Shown here one piece after another: positions 52,081 to 61,532 of a DNA stretch of 64,000 nucleotides. Positions within the stretch are counted from its first letter, which is position 1; the number at the start of each line of letters is the position of its first letter. Made by a program: the position numbers and the translations under genes. A model generated the notes under the pieces. That model had not been told where the DNA came from and ran no database searches. It worked only from the letters and a program-made list of their open reading frames with translations. This stretch comes from JAFAMS01 sp963715815 (GTDB lineage: Bacteria; Vulcanimicrobiota; Vulcanimicrobiia; Vulcanimicrobiales; Vulcanimicrobiaceae), in the NCBI GenBank assembly GCA_963715815.1, contig OY970278.1:2356001-2420000 (forward strand). The letters are read 5' to 3'.

Positions 52081-52661
52081 ACTGTTTGCTTTCGGTGGCT
52101 GTGGTGCGGCAACATTCCTCGCTGCACCGCTACAAAGATTCGCATCCGGCGAATTTTTGCTGCTGCGTAGCGCTCGTCGCTCTCGCCATCCTGGCTCCGC
52201 TCCTCGTCGACGCGCTGCCGCTCGGAACGTTGCCGCATCCTCGCCCAAGAATTGCAGAACCGGCTGGATGCAGTGCGAGGCGACGAAAGCCGAAGTTTGC
52301 TTTTGCAAATGAGGCTTTCGGCAACGAAGCAATGCGCCAGCCGGAAAAGCGATAGAACCAACCGGGGTACCGATTGGCTCTATCTACGTAGCTTTGACTC
52401 TATTCGCCGACTTGTCCCAGTTGCCCAGTACAGTGCCGGCCGTCGATTCGCGGTTGCGGCTCAGATCCCCGCGTTAGCGTTGATCGTCATCGCCGGTGTC
52501 CCACGGCGGCTACGCGCGCCGCACTTCAATTGCTTGAAGTAATATGATGTTAATCAAGCAGAGTTAGCATTGCAATACTTGTTTTGAGTGCCCACAGGCT
52601 TACTCACAAGTTTGTTGAGTTATTCGCAAACCAAAGCCGCTTATCCCCGAAATCCACAACA
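52081..52661. other. 580-nt non-coding stretch between miaB and mutS
   Basis: No frame here gives a protein I can support. It holds the hairpin 52351-52384, two overlapping inverted repeats at 52523-52560 (ACTTCAA/TTGAAGT at 52523-52540; TGCTTGA/TCAAGCA at 52531-52560, which cannot form together) and an AT-rich part 52520-52660. Confidence 0.5.
52351..52384 (-). terminator. Strong hairpin between miaB and mutS, possible terminator or attenuator
   Basis: GATAGAACCAA (52351-52361) pairs with TTGGCTCTATC (52374-52384), one mismatch, with an inner CGG/CCG and a GGTA loop. On the minus strand it is followed by GCTTTTCC, a short T run only. It could end the miaB transcript or control mutS. Confidence 0.35.
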
Positions 52662-54071
52662 CTAAGCGACGATCAAATCGAGCACCGGCGCAGCGACCGA
52701 GCGAGCCGGGCCGTCGAAATAACGCGCGCGGCCGACGATTGTTCCCGAGCATCCCCAACGATGCGCAGCATCGATGCGAATGTCGAGCCACGGTTCGTTC
52801 GGGCGCGGATTGCGCGCTTCGCCTTCACTGTCGACCGCGACGATATTCACGTTGTCGATTGCGCGCGCGGCCAGCTTCGTACGATCTTTCTTCGAGGGTC
52901 CAGTGATCAGGGCGCGTACCGTCGTCCCGATCTTCGATGCGTTATGCGCGACCACGTTCTCGTCGACGACCCGGTTGAGCTCGCGCAAACGCTCGGCCCC
53001 GATCTCTTGCGAGAGCTGCTGCCAACGCGCGGCCGGCGTTCCCCGTCGCGGCGAGTAGACGAAACTAAAGGTTTGCGCAAAGCCGAACTCGCGGCATACC
53101 GCAAGCGTCGCTGCGAAATCAGCGTCGCTCTCACCCGGGAAGCCGACAATTAAGTCCGTCGTCAGCGCCCACTGCGAGCAGCTTGCGCGGAACGCCTCGA
53201 TCTTCGCCCGGTACTCCTCGATCGTGTACTTGCGGTTCATTTTGCGAAGCACGGGATTCGAGCCGGATTGCACGGGTAAGTGAAGCCGCGGGTTAATCTT
53301 CGGATATGCGGCGAGCACGCGGACGAGCCGAGGCGTGAAATCCTTCGGGTGCGACGTCAGGAACGTCAGGCGCTCGAGCTGCGGAAGCTCGGCGACCGCA
53401 CTCATGAGATCTGCGAAGTCGGCGCTGCTTGCGGGATCGCGATATGCGTTCACGGTCTGACCGACGAGCGTGATCTCGCGCGCGCCCGCTTCGAGCCGGG
53501 ACTGGACTTCGGTGAGCACCGCCGTCATGGGGCGATGATCGAAGCGGCCTCGAACGTGCGGCACGATGCAGAACGTACAATAATAGGAACAACCGCGTTG
53601 GACGGTCACGAACGCGCGCAGGTGCGAATAGGCGTCCGCGATGCCGGCGGCGCTTCCGCCGAGCGGGACGAGCAGGGCGCGCTCCTCGGCCTCTTCCGAA
53701 TCGATCTCGCCGAAGTCGCTGCGCCAGGACGCGATCGTATCTCCCAGCTGCGAGAGCTCTTGCGTCCCGAAGACCGCGTCGACGTGCGGGACGATGCGTT
53801 GCATGCTATCGCGGTCTTGTTCCGCGAGACAGCCGGTGACAACCAGCCGCATTCCCGGGTTCGCATCCTTGAGACTTTTTAGATGCCCGATCCGTCCGTA
53901 GGCGCGCGCTTCGGCGCTGTCGCGCACCGTGCACGTATTGATGACGAGGATCGATGCGTCGTGCGGCCGGTCGACGATCGTATAGCCGGCGCGCTGAGCC
54001 CGCTCCGCAATCTCCTGGGAGTCGGCCTCATTCATCTGGCACCCGAACGTTTCGATATATATGCCCGGCAC
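52662..54071 (-). CDS. miaB: tRNA-2-methylthio-N6-dimethylallyladenosine synthase MiaB
   Basis: 469 aa radical SAM methylthiotransferase. UPF0004 N-domain cysteines in TFGCQMNEADS, NTCTVRDSAE and VTGCLAEQ bind the auxiliary 4Fe-4S cluster; VQRGCSYYCTFCIVPHVRG binds the radical SAM cluster; a TRAM domain ends the protein. It thiomethylates the tRNA base made by MiaA, encoded in the same cluster. Confidence 0.96.
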   Translation of the reverse strand: MPGIYIETFGCQMNEADSQEIAERAQRAGYTIVDRPHDASILVINTCTVRDSAEARAYGRIGHLKSLKDANPGMRLVVTGCLAEQDRDSMQRIVPHVDAVFGTQELSQLGDTIASWRSDFGEIDSEEAEERALLVPLGGSAAGIADAYSHLRAFVTVQRGCSYYCTFCIVPHVRGRFDHRPMTAVLTEVQSRLEAGAREITLVGQTVNAYRDPASSADFADLMSAVAELPQLERLTFLTSHPKDFTPRLVRVLAAYPKINPRLHLPVQSGSNPVLRKMNRKYTIEEYRAKIEAFRASCSQWALTTDLIVGFPGESDADFAATLAVCREFGFAQTFSFVYSPRRGTPAARWQQLSQEIGAERLRELNRVVDENVVAHNASKIGTTVRALITGPSKKDRTKLAARAIDNVNIVAVDSEGEARNPRPNEPWLDIRIDAAHRWGCSGTIVGRARYFDGPARSVAAPVLDLIVA

Positions 54072-54112
54072 GGTCCACGTAGGTTCGCCCCGCGCGGCAG
54101 CTCCCTTTTAAG

Positions 54113-54883
54113 TTAGTGCGGGCGCATTGGGACGGCTCCGATTCGGACGAAGACGTCGAGCGGTAAGAATAGCGTCCCGCCGATCATCGCCGGCGGCGTA
54201 TCAAAGGTAGTCGCGACGCCATCGATCCGCATAGTTGCGTCGCCGAGCGTGCCGCTAACCGCGTGGCCGTTGTGCCGGATCGAGATGCGCTTGCCGTCGA
54301 CAATGACGTCGGCCGCCGGAAGGTAGTTGGTCACCGGGGCGACGACGATCGCGCGGTTGGCGTTGTTACTTCCGACCCGCACGACCACGTTCGTCGTCGT
54401 GTCCGGATAGATATTGACCTGGCGTTCGAACCGGCCGCCCGACGTCTCGACGGCGACCGTATGCTCGCCGGGCGCCATATCCAGCTTGCCCGCGGACGAA
54501 AGCTTCACCGGAGTGCCGTCGACCGTAACGGTGCGAATCGAGAGCCCGGCATGAAGCGCGAGCGTTCCACTGACCGTCGCCGCGCTCGGATCGCGCTCGA
54601 GCTGCACATCGACGAATTGTAGCGGATCGCGGTCGCCGACGGTGATACGCAGCTCGCGACTCTCCCAGCCCGTCTTCGCCGCGGTGATCGTATGCTTGCC
54701 CAAACCGAGCGCATCGACCAGGACCGGCGAATGGCCGACGTATGCGCCGTCGACCCACGTGTCGGCTCCGCTCGGAAGTGTCGTCAGATAGATTGCCCCG
54801 CCTCCCGGACTCGCTTGGGCTGCAATCGTGCTCGCGAAAACCGCAAAGACGAAAGCGACCAGGATTGCACGCAACACGATCAC
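54113..54883 (-). CDS. PEGA-domain protein with copper-amine-oxidase-N-like domain
   Basis: 256 aa, signal peptide (LRAILVAFVFAVFASTIAAQA), a PEGA domain (LTTLPSGADTWVDGAYVGHS, LGLGKHTITAAKTGWESREL), then a second PEGA-like region and a C-terminal Cu_amine_oxidN1-like part (DVIVDGKRISIRHNGHAV, AMIGGTLFLPLDVFVRIG). Such proteins sit in the cell wall or periplasm; function unknown. 41 nt before miaB on the same strand; divergent from der. Confidence 0.82.
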   Translation of the reverse strand: MIVLRAILVAFVFAVFASTIAAQASPGGGAIYLTTLPSGADTWVDGAYVGHSPVLVDALGLGKHTITAAKTGWESRELRITVGDRDPLQFVDVQLERDPSAATVSGTLALHAGLSIRTVTVDGTPVKLSSAGKLDMAPGEHTVAVETSGGRFERQVNIYPDTTTNVVVRVGSNNANRAIVVAPVTNYLPAADVIVDGKRISIRHNGHAVSGTLGDATMRIDGVATTFDTPPAMIGGTLFLPLDVFVRIGAVPMRPH

Positions 54884-54928
54884 AGGTGGCGGACTTCGCT
54901 CCCAAGGCGCCGTAGGCTGCCTGTCGAC

Positions 54929-56290
54929 ATGTCGGCCTCGTCAGTTTCCGCTTCGATTCGTCCCGCGACGGTCGCCCTCGTGGGGCGTCCGAACGTCGGC
55001 AAGAGCTCGCTGTTCAATCGCTTGATCGGCCAGCGACTTGCAATCGTCGACGAAACCCCCGGCGTGACGCGCGACCGCTTGTACGCGCTCACCGAATGGC
55101 GCGGCCGCACGTTCACGCTCGTCGACACGGCCGGTATCGATACCGATAGCCCGAGCGATTCGATCGAAGCCAAAACGCGGGCCCAAGCGGAAGCCGCAGC
55201 CTCGGAGGCGGACGTCATCGTCTTTGTCGTCGATGCAGCTGAGGGCCTCAATCCGCTCGATGACGACGTCGTCGCGATCATGCGCCGCACGCGGCGTCCG
55301 GTCGTGCTCGTCGCGAACAAAGCCGAATCGAACAACGCGCGTGACGCGATCCACGGCGAGTTCGCGCGCCTCGGCCTCGGTGAACCGTTCGCCGTCTCCG
55401 CAATCCACGGCGAAGGGACCGGCGATTTACTCGACGAGATCGTCGAACGGCTTCCGCCGCAATCGGAGCAGATCGAACAGCCGCAGAACGAGCTCGGTAT
55501 AGCGATCATCGGTCAACCGAACGTTGGCAAGAGCTCGCTTTTGAACGCGCTGCTCGGCACCGAACGCGCTTTGGTCTCTGACGTACCGGGGACGACACGC
55601 GATGCACTCGACTCCATCTTCCCGTATCGCGACCGAACGATTCGTCTGATCGATACGGCCGGCGTCCGCAAGAAACCGACGGCGCACGGTTCTATCGAAT
55701 ACTACGCCTCGCTGCGCTCGCTTGCCGCGATTGCACGCGCCGACATCGCACTGCTCGTCCTCGATTCGATGAAAGGTCCACTCGCGCAGGATCGCCGGCT
55801 CGCCGGCATCGCGATCGAGGAACGCAAAGGCCTGATCATCGTTTCGAACAAGTGGGATCTGGCGCGTGCACAGGGTGAGTATTCACAAGCCGAGTTGAGC
55901 GAAGCGATCTATCAACAAATTCCGTTTGCGCGCTTTGCGCCGGTCGTGTTCCTCTCCGCGTTAACACACCGTCGCCTCGGCGCGATGATGCCGGCCATCA
56001 TGGGCGTTGCGGAAAATCTCGAGCGCCGCGTCCAAACCGCGCGCCTCAACGCAATCATCCGGGACGCCGTGCTCGCCCATCCACCGCCGATGATGGGCAC
56101 GAAGAATCTCAAGATCTATTATGGCTCGCAAGTCGCGACACGGCCGCCGCTCTTCATCTTCAACTGCAACGATCCGGATCTCGTGCGGCCGTCGTACCAG
56201 CGCTTTTTGGAAAACGTCCTGCGGGCCTCGGACGATTGGAGCGGCGTTCCACTAACGTTCGAATTCCGCCCGCGATCGGGACCTGACTGA
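54929..56290 (+). CDS. der: Ribosome-assembly GTPase Der (EngA)
   Basis: 453 aa with two tandem GTPase domains and a KH-like C-domain. Walker A GRPNVGKSS (19-27) and GQPNVGKSS (about 195-203); VDTAGIDT and IDTAGVRKK; specificity motifs NKAES and NKWD. ATG 54929 is placed just before the first strand; the longer frame to 54692 is antisense to the PEGA gene. It helps assemble the 50S subunit. Stop and plsY start share one base. Confidence 0.95.
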   Translation: MSASSVSASIRPATVALVGRPNVGKSSLFNRLIGQRLAIVDETPGVTRDRLYALTEWRGRTFTLVDTAGIDTDSPSDSIEAKTRAQAEAAASEADVIVFVVDAAEGLNPLDDDVVAIMRRTRRPVVLVANKAESNNARDAIHGEFARLGLGEPFAVSAIHGEGTGDLLDEIVERLPPQSEQIEQPQNELGIAIIGQPNVGKSSLLNALLGTERALVSDVPGTTRDALDSIFPYRDRTIRLIDTAGVRKKPTAHGSIEYYASLRSLAAIARADIALLVLDSMKGPLAQDRRLAGIAIEERKGLIIVSNKWDLARAQGEYSQAELSEAIYQQIPFARFAPVVFLSALTHRRLGAMMPAIMGVAENLERRVQTARLNAIIRDAVLAHPPPMMGTKNLKIYYGSQVATRPPLFIFNCNDPDLVRPSYQRFLENVLRASDDWSGVPLTFEFRPRSGPD

Positions 56291-56904
56291 TGAAGGAAGC
56301 CGGCGTAATCGTCTTCGCATTTCTGCTCGGGTCGCTTCCGTTCGGCTTGATCGTCGCGCGCGTTCTCTTCAAAACCGACATCCGCACGCAAGGCAGCGGC
56401 AACATCGGCGCGGCGAATGCAGCGCGCACGCTCGGTAAAGGTGCAGGCGCCATCGTTTTGGTGCTCGATGCGCTTAAGGGTTTCGTTCCGACGATACTTG
56501 CGCAGTACGTCGGAGGGTTGCCGCTCGCGCTATTCGCGGGATTCGCGACGATCATCGGACACTGCTACTCGCCATTCATGCGGTTTCGAGGGGGAAAAGG
56601 CGTAGCGACCGAGCTCGGTGTGCTCTTCGCTCTGGCTTGGCAGGCAGCGCTGATCTTCATCGGCGTTTGGATCGTTGCTGTTGTTGCGACCGGATTCGCA
56701 AGCGTTGCTTCGCTTCTCGCTAGTCTCTCGTCAATCGGCGCACTCTGGTTGTTGCTCGACGTACGTGCTTCGATTTATGCCGCCTTTGTCGTCGCTATCA
56801 TCACGTGGCGCCATCGTGAGAACATCGGGCGGTTGCTCGAAGGGCGTGAGAATCGCTTGATAGGAGCTTCCAGGTCGGCGTCCAACCCGGGTGGCGCTCC
56901 ATGA
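56290..56904 (+). CDS. plsY: Glycerol-3-phosphate acyltransferase PlsY
   Basis: 204 aa membrane enzyme using acyl-phosphate to make lysophosphatidate. LLGSLPFGLIVARVLF, GSGNIGAANAARTLGKGAG and HCYSPFMRFRGGKGVATELG are the three conserved motifs. Coupled to der (TGATG) and to efp (ATGA). Confidence 0.94.
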   Translation: MKEAGVIVFAFLLGSLPFGLIVARVLFKTDIRTQGSGNIGAANAARTLGKGAGAIVLVLDALKGFVPTILAQYVGGLPLALFAGFATIIGHCYSPFMRFRGGKGVATELGVLFALAWQAALIFIGVWIVAVVATGFASVASLLASLSSIGALWLLLDVRASIYAAFVVAIITWRHRENIGRLLEGRENRLIGASRSASNPGGAP

Positions 56905-57458
56905 TATCAAGTAATGACTTTCGCAACGGAATCACCATCGTCATCGATAGCCAGCTTTGGACGATCATCGAATTTCTGCACGTCAAACCCGGCAAAGGCT
57001 CCGCCTTCGTCCGCACTCGGCTGAAAAACGTCAAAACGGGTGCAACGGTCGAGCGTACCTTCCGTGCCGGTGAGAAGCTCGAACGCGCGATCGTCGACAA
57101 TCGCGACATGCAGATGCTCTATAACGACGCGGAAGGCTTCCATTTCATGGACTCCGAGTCGTACGAGAATGTAACGATCCAGCGGGATCTCATCGGTGGA
57201 CCGGCCGACTTTCTCAAAGATGGGATGAAGGTCGCCGTTCAGTTCTATGACGGGAACCCGATCGGCGTCGACATCCCGGCGCACGTGGAGCTTGCGGTCA
57301 TCGAGACCGATCCGGGATTCAAAGGCGACACGGCGACCGGGACGACCAAACCCGCCAAACTCGAAACCGGGACGACCGTACAGGTGCCGCTCTTCGTCAA
57401 TCCGGGTGACATCGTCCGGATCGATACTCGCGACCGCCGCTACATCAGCCGCGTCTAA
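56901..57458 (+). CDS. efp: Elongation factor P
   Basis: 185 aa, three beta-barrel domains. ISSNDFRNGITIVIDSQLW and HVKPGKGSAFVRTRLKN place the lysine that may be modified at K32. EVE-type end PGDIVRIDTRDRRYISRV is conserved. It relieves stalls at polyproline. No EpmA/EpmB is in view. Coupled to plsY by ATGA. Confidence 0.96.
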   Translation: MISSNDFRNGITIVIDSQLWTIIEFLHVKPGKGSAFVRTRLKNVKTGATVERTFRAGEKLERAIVDNRDMQMLYNDAEGFHFMDSESYENVTIQRDLIGGPADFLKDGMKVAVQFYDGNPIGVDIPAHVELAVIETDPGFKGDTATGTTKPAKLETGTTVQVPLFVNPGDIVRIDTRDRRYISRV

Positions 57459-57533
57459 AAGGCCGCCTGCCCAAACGGGGAGGTAAGGGGCGTCCGTCTA
57501 AGGGCTTCGGAACGCTCTCACGGGGTTTTCCTG

Positions 57534-59516
57534 ATGCGTCGTATTCGCACGTTATCTATCGCAACCGTACTGTCGCTGATCGCCGCAGCTTTCGGCATCC
57601 TATTGTACCTTGCGCCGGCGCAGACGTTCTCCAATGCGAACCGCGTCATGGACTATGTCGTCGTCAACGAGGCGATGCTCTCCGCGGACGATTCCGATTG
57701 GCTCCATAAAGTCGGCCTGCACTTCCCGGACCGGCACGAGGTCAACCCAAATCTCAAGCTGCTGACGATCGACGAAGAAGCATTCGGGAAGCTCGGCCCG
57801 TTCCCGTGGCCGCGCTCGACCTACGGACGTCTGCTGCAAAAATTGGGTAAGGCGGGCGCAAAAGTGGTCGCCTTCGACGTGCTATTCATTGACCCGGCGC
57901 AAGATCCGCGCCAAGACGCCGTGTTCGCAAAAGGCCTACGTGCCGTTCCGACGGTACTCGGCGTCGACATCAACACGACCAGCGGCGGAAATCTCGGTGT
58001 AGAACAGGTCGCGCCGACACTTCTTCCGTTTATTGCGAATTCCGGATATACGACGGTCGACAATCCCGGCGGTTGGACGCTCTCGCAGCCGTTTCCGCTC
58101 GTCACGACCGACCAGAGCGGGAAGCAACAGATGTACCTGTCGCTTGCGGGTGCAACCGTACAGCAGTTCACGGGGAAGAAGTTTGCGCCTATCAACAGCT
58201 GGCGTGCGCGTTTCGGCGACAGCACAGTGCCGCTCGACGGTGACAACCGCATTCTCAATTTGCCGTTCCGCACGTACGAGCTGCAAGAAATCAGCGGGCG
58301 AACCGGAGCGCCGACCGAGCACATCGCGTTCGCCGAGCAGATGGGGTTCTGGGATGCGCTCAACGCGAATCCGACGGACCTCAAGGCGTTCGCGAACGGT
58401 AACATCGTCGTCGTGGGAAGCACCGCACAAGGCTCGGGCGACTACGTACTGACGCCGAACGGTCGCTTTCCCGGAGTATTCTCGAACCTGCGGTTCATGG
58501 ATCAATTTCTCCGGAACACGTATATTACGCGCTCTCGGCCATGGATCAACATCATTCTACTGTTATTGCTGCCGATTGGCGTCGGCGTGATCGTGTCGTT
58601 CTTGCCGCCGCTCGTCGGTATCGGCTCATCAATCGCACTCATCCTTGCGTATTCGGCGATCGTCGTTCTGACCTACGGATTCGCGCTCTACTGGATCGAC
58701 TTGATTCACGTCGACGGCGCGATGCTTGCCACGGCGCTCTTCGTCGCGCTGTACCGGGTCATTACGGAGGGCGCCGACAAGCGCGCCATTCGCGACATGT
58801 TCGGCAAGCATGTCAGCCCAGAGATCGTCAGCGAAATGCTCAAGCACGACGATCCCAAAGCGGCCTTGAACTTGCAAGGAAAGCGCGTCAAGGTCACGAT
58901 CTTCTATTCGGATATTCGCGGATTCACGGCGATGTCGGAAAAGATGACGCCGGAGCAAATCTACGGGCAGCTCAACGAATACTTTGAAGACATGTGCCAG
59001 ATCGTCTTCAAGTACGGCGGTTACGTCGACAAGTTCATCGGCGACTGCCTCATGGCCGTCTTCAGCGCACCGAATCCAAAACCGGACGACGCTAGGAGCG
59101 CGGTCTTCGCCGCCATCGAGCAGCAAGAGAAAATCTTGCAAATCGCCGAGGAATGGAAATCTCAGGGCCGTCAGGTCTTCACGGTCGGCATGGGGCTGAA
59201 CACCGGTGAAGTCGTCATGGGCAACCTCGGCTCGGCCGATCGCTTGAATTACACCGTCATCGGCGATAACGTCAACACCGCCGCGCGCCTCTACAACGTT
59301 GCCAAAGGCGGACAAACGATTATCAGCGAGACGACTTGGAATGAGGTAAAGGATCTCGTCGTCGTCAACGAGCTCGATCCGGTCATGGTCAAAGGTAAGG
59401 AAAAGCCGTTGCGCATTTTCGAAGTGATCCGCAAACTAAATCCCGGTGAAGTGAATCCCTCGAAGCTGCGCGACCCGAACGAACCGGTCGTTGCGCAAAT
59501 GGCGGCGGCACACTAA
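57534..59516 (+). CDS. CHASE2-domain adenylate/guanylate cyclase
   Basis: 660 aa. Extracellular CHASE2 domain (about 40-340) with LTIDEEAFGKLGPFPWPRS and VVAFDVLFIDPAQD, three membrane spans after RPWINIILLLLLPIGVGVIV, then a class III cyclase domain: VTIFYSDIRGFTAMSEKMTP has the metal Asp residues, KFIGDCLMAVFSAP, and LNYTVIGDNVNTAARLYN the transition-state Asn/Arg. It makes cAMP (or cGMP) in response to an outside signal that is unknown. Start ATG 57534, 75 nt after efp, a gap with a small GC hairpin only. Confidence 0.92.
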   Translation: MRRIRTLSIATVLSLIAAAFGILLYLAPAQTFSNANRVMDYVVVNEAMLSADDSDWLHKVGLHFPDRHEVNPNLKLLTIDEEAFGKLGPFPWPRSTYGRLLQKLGKAGAKVVAFDVLFIDPAQDPRQDAVFAKGLRAVPTVLGVDINTTSGGNLGVEQVAPTLLPFIANSGYTTVDNPGGWTLSQPFPLVTTDQSGKQQMYLSLAGATVQQFTGKKFAPINSWRARFGDSTVPLDGDNRILNLPFRTYELQEISGRTGAPTEHIAFAEQMGFWDALNANPTDLKAFANGNIVVVGSTAQGSGDYVLTPNGRFPGVFSNLRFMDQFLRNTYITRSRPWINIILLLLLPIGVGVIVSFLPPLVGIGSSIALILAYSAIVVLTYGFALYWIDLIHVDGAMLATALFVALYRVITEGADKRAIRDMFGKHVSPEIVSEMLKHDDPKAALNLQGKRVKVTIFYSDIRGFTAMSEKMTPEQIYGQLNEYFEDMCQIVFKYGGYVDKFIGDCLMAVFSAPNPKPDDARSAVFAAIEQQEKILQIAEEWKSQGRQVFTVGMGLNTGEVVMGNLGSADRLNYTVIGDNVNTAARLYNVAKGGQTIISETTWNEVKDLVVVNELDPVMVKGKEKPLRIFEVIRKLNPGEVNPSKLRDPNEPVVAQMAAAH

Positions 59517-59545
59517 CGAACGAGGCACTTCTCCCCTCACTCGCA

Positions 59546-60295
59546 CTGTTTTTCGTCGGAGCAATCGCAGCAGTTTTCGGCTCACTGGCCGGGCTCGGCG
59601 GCGGGTTCTTGGTGGTTCCGGTATTGCGGCTCTTCTTCGGTGTCGAGCCGGCGCTGGCCGCAGCCGACTCGCTGTTTTTCGTCTTTGCGAACACGCTCGC
59701 GGCATCGCTCACGTTCATGCGACGTCGCGCGGTCGATTTTCCGCGCGGGCTCACGATCGCGGCCGCCGGCATCCCGTCCTCGATATTGGGTGCGTACGTC
59801 GTGCGGCTGCTGAGCGGCCGCGATTTCGATTTCATCTACGGTGTGTTCTTGATTGCGACCGCCGTTTTGATTGTGATACGGCGCAATAAGCAGCCGGATC
59901 CGCGGACTCTCACGCCCCGTCAAAAGCTCGTGACCGAAATTCTCATTGGGCTACTCGTCGGTTTTGCCTCGAGCTTGTTCGGAATCGGCGGCGGCATCGT
60001 GCTCGTTCCGGCGATGCTCGTGCTGTTCCGTGAAGACGTGCACTCAACTGCGGCGACGTCGGCGTTCGTCGTCATGCTAACCTCGCCGGCGGGGATCATC
60101 GCACACGGTCTCTACGGCGATCTCCAAGCCTGGGCCGCAATCCCGCTCGTCGCGGGTGGATTCGCCGGTGGGGCGGTCGGCGCGCATGTGGCGCGACGGA
60201 TGCATGCAGCGCAGCTCTCAACGGTTATGGCAGGGATGCTCTTTGCGGCTGCGCTAGCTTTGGCAGTCAAACACGTGCATATGGGTCATGCTTAG
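59546..60295 (+). CDS. TauE/SafE-family membrane permease, start codon unclear
   Basis: About 250 aa. The frame holds eight spans and both family repeats: GLGGGFLVVPVLRLFFG and FGIGGGIVLVPAMLVLF. TTG 59609 (or GTG right after) would cut the first repeat in half. Upstream in the same frame there is no ATG, GTG or TTG before the stop at about 59446; CTG 59546, or even ACG 59516-59518 right at the cyclase stop, would give the full first helix. Probable anion (sulfonate/sulfite) exporter. Confidence 0.78.
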   Translation: MFFVGAIAAVFGSLAGLGGGFLVVPVLRLFFGVEPALAAADSLFFVFANTLAASLTFMRRRAVDFPRGLTIAAAGIPSSILGAYVVRLLSGRDFDFIYGVFLIATAVLIVIRRNKQPDPRTLTPRQKLVTEILIGLLVGFASSLFGIGGGIVLVPAMLVLFREDVHSTAATSAFVVMLTSPAGIIAHGLYGDLQAWAAIPLVAGGFAGGAVGAHVARRMHAAQLSTVMAGMLFAAALALAVKHVHMGHA

Positions 60296-60980
60296 GCCGT
60301 TCGCCTTTGCGGCGATTACCTCGATCGCGCTCGCGCTGCCGGCAAGCAGCGCGGACGATAGCATTCTGCGCCGCGACAAAGGGATCGTCACCTATCAGCT
60401 GCCGACCACCGATCCGAGATCGCTCTACGCAGAGGTTGCCGTCGGCGACTCCGTCATTGCGACGACGGCGAGTGCTACGCTCGCGACCTTGCAGCTGAGC
60501 GATTCGAGCGAAATTCGCATCGGCGATCGCACGACGGTGCGCATCGGCGATTTGCACGCGGCCGAAGCTGCCAATCCCGCTGGAGGAACGATCTTCATCG
60601 AGCGCGGCGCCGTCCGTTTCAACGTCGTGCACCCGACAGGAGCTAAGGCCAGCTATCGTTTTGTCACGCCGACCTCGCAGCTCGCCGTTCGCGGGACGGT
60701 CGGATATTTCGTTGCCGGACCGGCCGGCGATCAAATCTACTGCGTGAAATGTGCGGACGGCGACGTCACGATCACGACCGCGACACAAACGGTGCAAATC
60801 CACAGCGGGCAGTCGCTGAACGTGCACATCAATAAGGGTGTCGTAACGGGAAGTGAAGTCGTCCCCAATCGGACGATCAACAATCCGGCGATCGATCAGT
60901 TCCTAAAGGGCTTCAGTCCGTTCGGCGAGCCGATTCTAAAGGGCAGCGATATTACGGGCTCAGGCAGCGGTCAGCCTTAA
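60288..60980 (+). CDS. FecR-domain protein
   Basis: 230 aa with signal peptide (FAFAAITSIALALPASSA) and a FecR-type beta domain: LSDSSEIRIGDRTTVRIGDL, TIFIERGAVRFNVVHPTG, TPTSQLAVRGTVGYF and CADGDVTITTATQTVQIHSG. No sigma factor or TonB gene is near, so it is the free-standing structural type, not an iron regulator. It overlaps the TauE end by 8 nt and is convergent with the SprT gene. Confidence 0.85.
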   Translation: MLRPFAFAAITSIALALPASSADDSILRRDKGIVTYQLPTTDPRSLYAEVAVGDSVIATTASATLATLQLSDSSEIRIGDRTTVRIGDLHAAEAANPAGGTIFIERGAVRFNVVHPTGAKASYRFVTPTSQLAVRGTVGYFVAGPAGDQIYCVKCADGDVTITTATQTVQIHSGQSLNVHINKGVVTGSEVVPNRTINNPAIDQFLKGFSPFGEPILKGSDITGSGSGQP

Positions 60981-61492
60981 AGCGAACCGCGCGCCGCGCG
61001 TACTCCACCTTCGTCGAGCTGACGCATCTCGACGACTTCGAAGACCAGAATCTGGCGCCGGCACTGGCCGCAGCGCGCACCCAGCGGCGGGCGTCGCTTC
61101 CGCAAAAGCTCACGGCGGCACCGATCGCAGCGAAGAATGTAGCGCTTCGGGCTCTCGTTCAGTGGGGCTGCGGTGCCAAGGTCGTGGTAGATCGACTTGA
61201 GCCCAAGCTCGCGCATCTTCTTCTTGAACGCGCCCGTGTGGCCGGGATTCTGCTTGCGGGCAAAGAGCCACGCGTGAATCATCTCGTGCAGCAACGTCTC
61301 TCTCAGCTGGTCGAGCTTGCCGCGCAAATGCTTCGGCGAAAGCTCGATCTTCGGCGGCTTGTACGTGATGCGTCCGGCGACGTTGGAGAAGCGATTGTTG
61401 TACGAGATCTCATGTGTTGGAATCTCGCCGTCGAAATACGCGTAATTGAACTGAGCGAACATCAGCTGCAGTTCAGCCACGTCCGGTAGCAC
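60977..61492 (-). CDS. SprT-like zinc metalloprotease-fold protein
   Basis: 171 aa from GTG 61492; the frame is open to 61570 but then overlaps the divergent small gene. LMFAQFNYAYFDGEIPTHEI, the metal motif HEMIHAWLFARKQNPGH, and the zinc-ribbon LRCDRCRRELL with ARCGQCRRQI match SprT/Spartan. Eukaryotic relatives cleave DNA-protein crosslinks; bacterial ones are unstudied. Confidence 0.85.
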   Translation of the reverse strand: MLPDVAELQLMFAQFNYAYFDGEIPTHEISYNNRFSNVAGRITYKPPKIELSPKHLRGKLDQLRETLLHEMIHAWLFARKQNPGHTGAFKKKMRELGLKSIYHDLGTAAPLNESPKRYILRCDRCRRELLRKRRPPLGARCGQCRRQILVFEVVEMRQLDEGGVRAARGSL

Positions 61493-61532
61493 AGAGAAGG
61501 GATTTGCAGTCGCGGGGGCGCGAGTCCTTCGG

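Noticed and set aside
52005..52355. 116-codon plus-strand ORF over the mutS start
   Set aside because: No start signal, no domain, and it is antisense to the first mutS codons.
52560..52660. Replication origin with DnaA boxes
   Set aside because: Only partial matches to TTATCCACA are present and no dnaA, dnaN, gyrB or parAB gene is near.
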